Positions 34,304-38,316 of a stretch of DNA of 38,316 nucleotides are shown piece by piece. The DNA comes from an uncultured Acidobacteriota bacterium. Its GTDB lineage: Bacteria; Acidobacteriota; Terriglobia; Bryobacterales; Bryobacteraceae. Positions within the stretch are counted from its first letter, which is position 1, and each line of letters opens with the position of its first letter. Under the pieces are notes generated by a model. That model worked only from the letters and a program-made list of their open reading frames with translations, made no database searches and had not been told where the DNA came from. A program made the position numbers and the translations under genes. Location: NCBI GenBank assembly GCA_900696665.1, contig CAADGY010000102.1:1-38316 (forward strand). Direction: 5' to 3'.

Positions 34304-37300
34304 TCAGAATTCGTAGCGTAACCCGAACTGCATTACGCGCGGGCTGGTCAGGGCACCAAAGTACCTGCCGAACGTCGCTTGGTCGCCGAGGCTGAGCGAC
34401 AGGTTGCGCACGTCGAAACGTACGGAATTGGTAACGTTGAAGATTTCCCAACGGAATTGAAGACTATGCTTCTCGCTGTAGGGCATGTAGAAACGCTTCG
34501 CCAGACCCATGTCGATGGTGAAATAGCCGTCACCCCGAATCCCGTTCCTCTGCCCCACTCCGCCGGGATACGTAAAATCATAAGCGGCGAGAGCCGCAGC
34601 CGGATCCGCAAACACGTTTGGCCCCGCGAAGCCGCCGGGCACGGGCGCCGGTGCGTTTTTTGTCGTCTGCTGCGCGGGCACCGGACCCACCTGGGTCGCA
34701 TTCGCCTGCCATTGCCAGTTTGTGGGCCAGATACGGCCATTGCTTACGCTGATCGGAAGCCCGCTGGTCTGGCGCCAGATTCCGCTCCACTGCCAACCGC
34801 CAGCAACCGCGTTTAAGATCCGATTATTCCTGTGCAGCCACTTCCTACCCCGGCCCAAAGGAAGCTCAATGATCCAGTTCGCGTTGAACTGATGCGTCAT
34901 GTCGTAGTCGGACACAGCGCGGCGCAACCCGGGGTCCCATGGATTGGAAATAATGCCCAGGTTATTCACGGTATCACGCTCGGCGCGCGAGGCAAGATCG
35001 ATTGATTTCGACCACGTGTAGTTTACGTCGAACTGCACGCCCCGGCTGAGGCGCTTGCGTAGCGTCCACTGCATCGCATGATAGCTGCCGCTCGCAATGG
35101 ACCGCCATGCGGTCATCGACGAAAACTGCCGGTTGAACATCGCATAAGGCCCGTAGATGCTGCAAGCAGGCCGGCAGCGGATATCGAGATTCTGGATCGC
35201 GGTGGTGTAATCCGGCTCGGCTGCCAGAAACCGCTCATAGACACGCTGCGTGGCAGTGAGGCCGGCGCCGGCCGCACCCGGCCAAAGGTTCTCCCAGAAC
35301 GGAATCGCCCTTACTTGCTCGACGGGTGTGCGCCGGCGGCTCATCCGGGCCAGTTGTCCGGCCGCCTCGAAGTAGCTCATGCCGGATTTCGGATCGGTCA
35401 GGTTCGTAGGAGTGGCAATGTCGCTTTGCACCAGGGAGCGGCGCGAGAGACGCCCCACATATGCCGCCTGAACATAGAAACCGCCCGGGAACTCACGCGC
35501 CACCGAGAAGTTCATTTCCATCGTATAGGGCGGGCGCAGGCGACTGTCAATCGTACCGCCGAAAGCGAACACATCGGGTGCTTCCACGGGAAAGCCGGCC
35601 GGAGGCGCGGGGGGGATGAGTTGCGGTGGAAGATCGAATACCCCCGTAAAGCGCGGCGCCGTGAGTTCATTCAAGGTACTCGACGGATTCCGGATAGTAG
35701 ACGAAAGGCCGAATGAGTTGCTGTCGAAATAGCGGATTAAACCCTGGCCGAACAGATCGTAATACAGGCCCCACCCGGCGCGAATCACACTCTGGCCCGG
35801 ACCGCCGGTGAGCCACTTCCAGCCTTCGGATTGCGGGGAATAGGCAACGGCGAGATGCGGCCCGAAGTTCTTCTTGTAAAACGGATAAAGGTCTCCGCCG
35901 GCCGCGCTGTCCGCCGGAACATAGCGCACGCGCGCCACTTCCGATTGCGGCCTGCCGCTCGAAGCCAGCGCGCCACGTTCGTTGAACCATGCCTCCGCGG
36001 AAGGCGACATAGCGATTTGCACTCCGTTGGTCTCGTATACGGGCGGCATCAACGACCAGCGAATCCCTCCGGTGATCGTCCACTCGCGGCTGGCTCTCCA
36101 GGTGTCCCTCGCGTACAACTCATATTCGTTGTTGGCGAACCGCCTGGAAACCGGTGCGCCGATGGGCAACACGTTGCCCTGAAGATCGTAATTGTAATTC
36201 GCGGTGCCCTGCGAAATGATGCCGAGAATCGCCGCAGCGGCGTCCTGGTACGATGTCCGGAAACGGCTGGCCAAATCGGTGACATTGCGTTCGAGATTCG
36301 AACCCGAGTTCTCCAGCCACGATGCCCTGGACTGCGCGATATGAAACGAACTGGCGTAGTTCACCCGCAAATTGCGGATCCAGCGCTGAACCCCGCCGAA
36401 CTGTGCGCTGTGCGCGCCCTTCATCCACGTCAAGTCCTGCGTTGTGTGGTGGACTGGGGTAATACGCGTGAAGGCCGTCGTAAGAGCGTGCCGGTCATCG
36501 AGTGTTCGAAACCGCACGGCCGAAGCCGTTTGCAAACCCGAGTTCTCTATGCCCTGCCGCGTGAGCCCGTAGCGGAAAGTGCCGATGAGGTCCGGGCGTA
36601 ACACGGCATTGTAACTTGCGGCCAAACCCTTGCTGTTTGTCAAATCAACGGTTGACGGCGGGTCACCTGGGAACTGTGGCAAGCTCGTATTCCTGTCATT
36701 TTGAAGGTTGCCGCGCAGGAACAGGCCATGCGTACCATTCGGCGTCAAGTTGTAATCGAGGCGTGCGATGTAGGTGTTCCAGCGCAGTCCGACTGGGGCT
36801 TTGAACCGGTATCCCGCCGTATTCAGCGTATCTCCGGAGTTGTAAGAATTCGGTAGCGGATAGGACTGAAACAACTTCAGCACCTCGGCGTTTATTCCGA
36901 TACCAGCCGGGTCGACGCGCGTCCGCAGATCTTCCGGAGTCAACTCGCCGATGCTGTTATCTGTCCTGATGTACCTCAGCGTGCCGTTGCGAAAGCTTCC
37001 GGTAGGAACCAGCCGTTCCACGCTGTCTTCGCGGGCGTCGCGGCGGCCTTCATAGTTCAGGAAATAGAAGAGCCGATTTCTACGCAAGGGCCCGCCTGCC
37101 GACGCGCCGAAGGTGTTACGAATGAGCTTCGGCCGTTCCACGGACGGCTGCGTGGAATTATTGAAAAACGAATTGGCAGTGGTGACGGTGTTGCGGTGGT
37201 ATTCATAAACCGAGCCGTGCAGGTCGTTCGTGCCGCTCCTGGTAACCAGCTCGATCTGAGCGCCGGACCCCCGCCCCCGATCCGCGCTGGCATTGCTCGT

Positions 37301-37960
37301 GGTGACTCGGAACTCCTGTACCGAGTCGAGGGTCACGCGCAGTACGCTCGTGAAGGCGAACCTGTCCTGATGGTCATTTACATCGATACCGTCCAGAGTC
37401 ACATTCGCCTGGTCGCTCCTGCCGCCGTTCACCGCACCGTTGCGCGAATCCATCTGTTCTTCGCCGATGAAGACAACACCCGGCTGAAGTGCGAGCAGGC
37501 CGACGACATTGCGGCCCTCCAGCGGGAGTTGCGTGATGGCACTTGCACCGAAAGCGTTGCCGATGGTGGCGTCTGTGGTGTTCACCTGCACGGTGTGGGC
37601 CGTGACCAATATCGTTTCAGCCACCGTGCCGATGGAGGAAAAGGCGATGTTGACTGTTCCGGGAGAACTTACCAGCAGCGCTATTCCGGTGATGACGACA
37701 TCGTTAAACCCCGCTGCGGAAGCTCCGATTTCATAGCTGCCGGGAGGCACCTGTGCAAACAGGTATCGCCCGGATTCGTCCGAGCGGGTTTGGCGCGTGA
37801 TACCGGCAGCCGGATTTTTGAGCGAGATGAGCGCCCGCTCGACGACCGCGCCCGAAGGGTCTGTCACCAGCCCGCCAACGGAAGTCATCGATTGCGCAAA
37901 CATCGCGCAGAAACAGGATGAGGCTGAAAACAAAAGCAAAGCTGAAAAGAGTCGCTTCAC
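34304..37960 (-). CDS. Second Oar-like TonB-dependent outer-membrane receptor
   Basis: A 1218-residue protein from GTG 37960. Signal peptide (KRLFSALLLFSASSCFCAMF), then a carboxypeptidase-regulatory-like domain (about 26-105: VGGLVTDPSGAVVERALISL, VPPGSYEIGASAAGF), a plug domain (LPLEGRNVVGLLALQPGVVF, VTLDGIDVND) and a beta-barrel ending in aromatic Phe (QFGLRYEF). It is the same family as the receptor at 18620 but clearly diverged. Cargo is unknown. The secreted beta-helix gene follows by 3 nt, suggesting uptake or binding of its oligosaccharide products. The minus-strand pyrF lies upstream, 61 nt away. Confidence 0.9.
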   Translation of the reverse strand: MKRLFSALLLFSASSCFCAMFAQSMTSVGGLVTDPSGAVVERALISLKNPAAGITRQTRSDESGRYLFAQVPPGSYEIGASAAGFNDVVITGIALLVSSPGTVNIAFSSIGTVAETILVTAHTVQVNTTDATIGNAFGASAITQLPLEGRNVVGLLALQPGVVFIGEEQMDSRNGAVNGGRSDQANVTLDGIDVNDHQDRFAFTSVLRVTLDSVQEFRVTTSNASADRGRGSGAQIELVTRSGTNDLHGSVYEYHRNTVTTANSFFNNSTQPSVERPKLIRNTFGASAGGPLRRNRLFYFLNYEGRRDAREDSVERLVPTGSFRNGTLRYIRTDNSIGELTPEDLRTRVDPAGIGINAEVLKLFQSYPLPNSYNSGDTLNTAGYRFKAPVGLRWNTYIARLDYNLTPNGTHGLFLRGNLQNDRNTSLPQFPGDPPSTVDLTNSKGLAASYNAVLRPDLIGTFRYGLTRQGIENSGLQTASAVRFRTLDDRHALTTAFTRITPVHHTTQDLTWMKGAHSAQFGGVQRWIRNLRVNYASSFHIAQSRASWLENSGSNLERNVTDLASRFRTSYQDAAAAILGIISQGTANYNYDLQGNVLPIGAPVSRRFANNEYELYARDTWRASREWTITGGIRWSLMPPVYETNGVQIAMSPSAEAWFNERGALASSGRPQSEVARVRYVPADSAAGGDLYPFYKKNFGPHLAVAYSPQSEGWKWLTGGPGQSVIRAGWGLYYDLFGQGLIRYFDSNSFGLSSTIRNPSSTLNELTAPRFTGVFDLPPQLIPPAPPAGFPVEAPDVFAFGGTIDSRLRPPYTMEMNFSVAREFPGGFYVQAAYVGRLSRRSLVQSDIATPTNLTDPKSGMSYFEAAGQLARMSRRRTPVEQVRAIPFWENLWPGAAGAGLTATQRVYERFLAAEPDYTTAIQNLDIRCRPACSIYGPYAMFNRQFSSMTAWRSIASGSYHAMQWTLRKRLSRGVQFDVNYTWSKSIDLASRAERDTVNNLGIISNPWDPGLRRAVSDYDMTHQFNANWIIELPLGRGRKWLHRNNRILNAVAGGWQWSGIWRQTSGLPISVSNGRIWPTNWQWQANATQVGPVPAQQTTKNAPAPVPGGFAGPNVFADPAAALAAYDFTYPGGVGQRNGIRGDGYFTIDMGLAKRFYMPYSEKHSLQFRWEIFNVTNSVRFDVRNLSLSLGDQATFGRYFGALTSPRVMQFGLRYEF

Positions 37961-38021
37961 GTCACCGTTCCGAAGACATCTTGCGGTTCATCTTAACAGA
38001 CGGTGGGCTCGCCACACCCTA

Positions 38022-38316
38022 TCACCGGACCAGCGGGCTGACTTCCGCCCGGATCCGGGCCACCTCGGACCGCGGATCGCTCGATCTCGTCACCTGCCGT
38101 CCGATGACCAGGTAATTCGCGCCATGTCGAAGGGCTTCGGCGGGTGTGGCTACACGCTTCTGGTCTCCACGGGCGGCGCCCTCGGACCGCACACCCGGCG
38201 TGACGAGAATCGCGCCAGGCCCGGCCAGTTCCCGCACGCGCGAGGCCTCCAATGCCGAACAGACGATGCCGTCCAGGCCCGACTCCATTGCTTTTCTCAC
38301 TCGCAGCGATACCAGG
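38022..38316 (-). CDS. pyrF: Orotidine 5'-phosphate decarboxylase, C-terminal part
   Basis: The last 97 residues of PyrF; the gene runs off the right edge. Visible are DGIVCSALEASRVRELAG, the phosphate-binding signature TPGVRSEGAARGDQKRVATP and the NYLVIGRQVTRSSDP helix-strand near the C-terminus, which bind the substrate phosphate. The enzyme converts OMP to UMP in pyrimidine synthesis. The catalytic Asp-x-Lys region lies outside the window. The gene reads toward the Oar-like receptor, 61 nt away, but a shared role is not expected. Confidence 0.92.
   Translation of the reverse strand, partial: LVSLRVRKAMESGLDGIVCSALEASRVRELAGPGAILVTPGVRSEGAARGDQKRVATPAEALRHGANYLVIGRQVTRSSDPRSEVARIRAEVSPLVR

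Noticed and set aside
1..38316. TGA read as tryptophan (alternative genetic code)
   Set aside because: Many intact genes end in TGA here, for example the MFS and SDR genes, so TGA is a normal stop outside the two Sec sites.

Overview
The window is about 38.3 kb of GC-rich chromosomal DNA with dense, mostly intact genes. It most resembles an Acidobacteriota genome of the Bryobacterales/Solibacter type. The reasons are two very large Oar-like TonB-dependent receptors with N-terminal carboxypeptidase-regulatory domains, several exported amidohydrolases, a Ser/Thr kinase fused to TPR and PEGA repeats, and in-frame UGA (selenocysteine) codons. The lineage is inferred from gene content, not from a marker gene. 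I saw no rRNA, tRNA, CRISPR array, insertion sequence or prophage.

Layout. Positions 1-2981: the tail of a DUF4097-type beta-repeat protein, facing a minus-strand group of shikimate kinase, glycerate 2-kinase and a small TPR protein. 3067-5897: a CorA-type metal channel on the plus strand, then a minus-strand catalase and hemerythrin. 6088-8250: an unusual methyltransferase with a signal peptide and an N-acyl-D-amino-acid deacylase-like hydrolase, closed by a clear intrinsic terminator. 8383-13227: a giant membrane Ser/Thr kinase. 13469-16046: a tightly overlapping three-gene operon (SIS sugar-phosphate-binding protein, short-chain dehydrogenase, MetE-like zinc methyltransferase). 16053-18526: a minus-strand, translationally coupled pair of an exported enolase-superfamily enzyme and an exported amidohydrolase.

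18620-24466 is the most interesting stretch. An Oar-like receptor is followed by an AhpD-like gene with an in-frame TGA in its CxxC site (Cys-Pro-Phe-Sec), an overlapping MFS transporter, and a membrane-anchored deiodinase-like redoxin whose active site reads GSYT-TGA-PPF. Both TGAs are followed by a small hairpin with a GGU loop at nearly the same distance, as expected of bacterial SECIS elements. I read this as an operon with two selenoprotein genes. The second one also carries three single-base insertions that cancel out in frame, from either sequence error or decay. An exported FAD oxidoreductase with an SLH-like tail follows.

26658-38316: a CpsB-like PHP phosphatase, a DUF948-like and a YtxH-like envelope protein, alpha-glucan phosphorylase, a divergent M48 lipoprotein protease, a second Oar-like receptor coupled to a secreted beta-helix protein (probably polysaccharide uptake and processing), and the 3' part of pyrF at the right edge.
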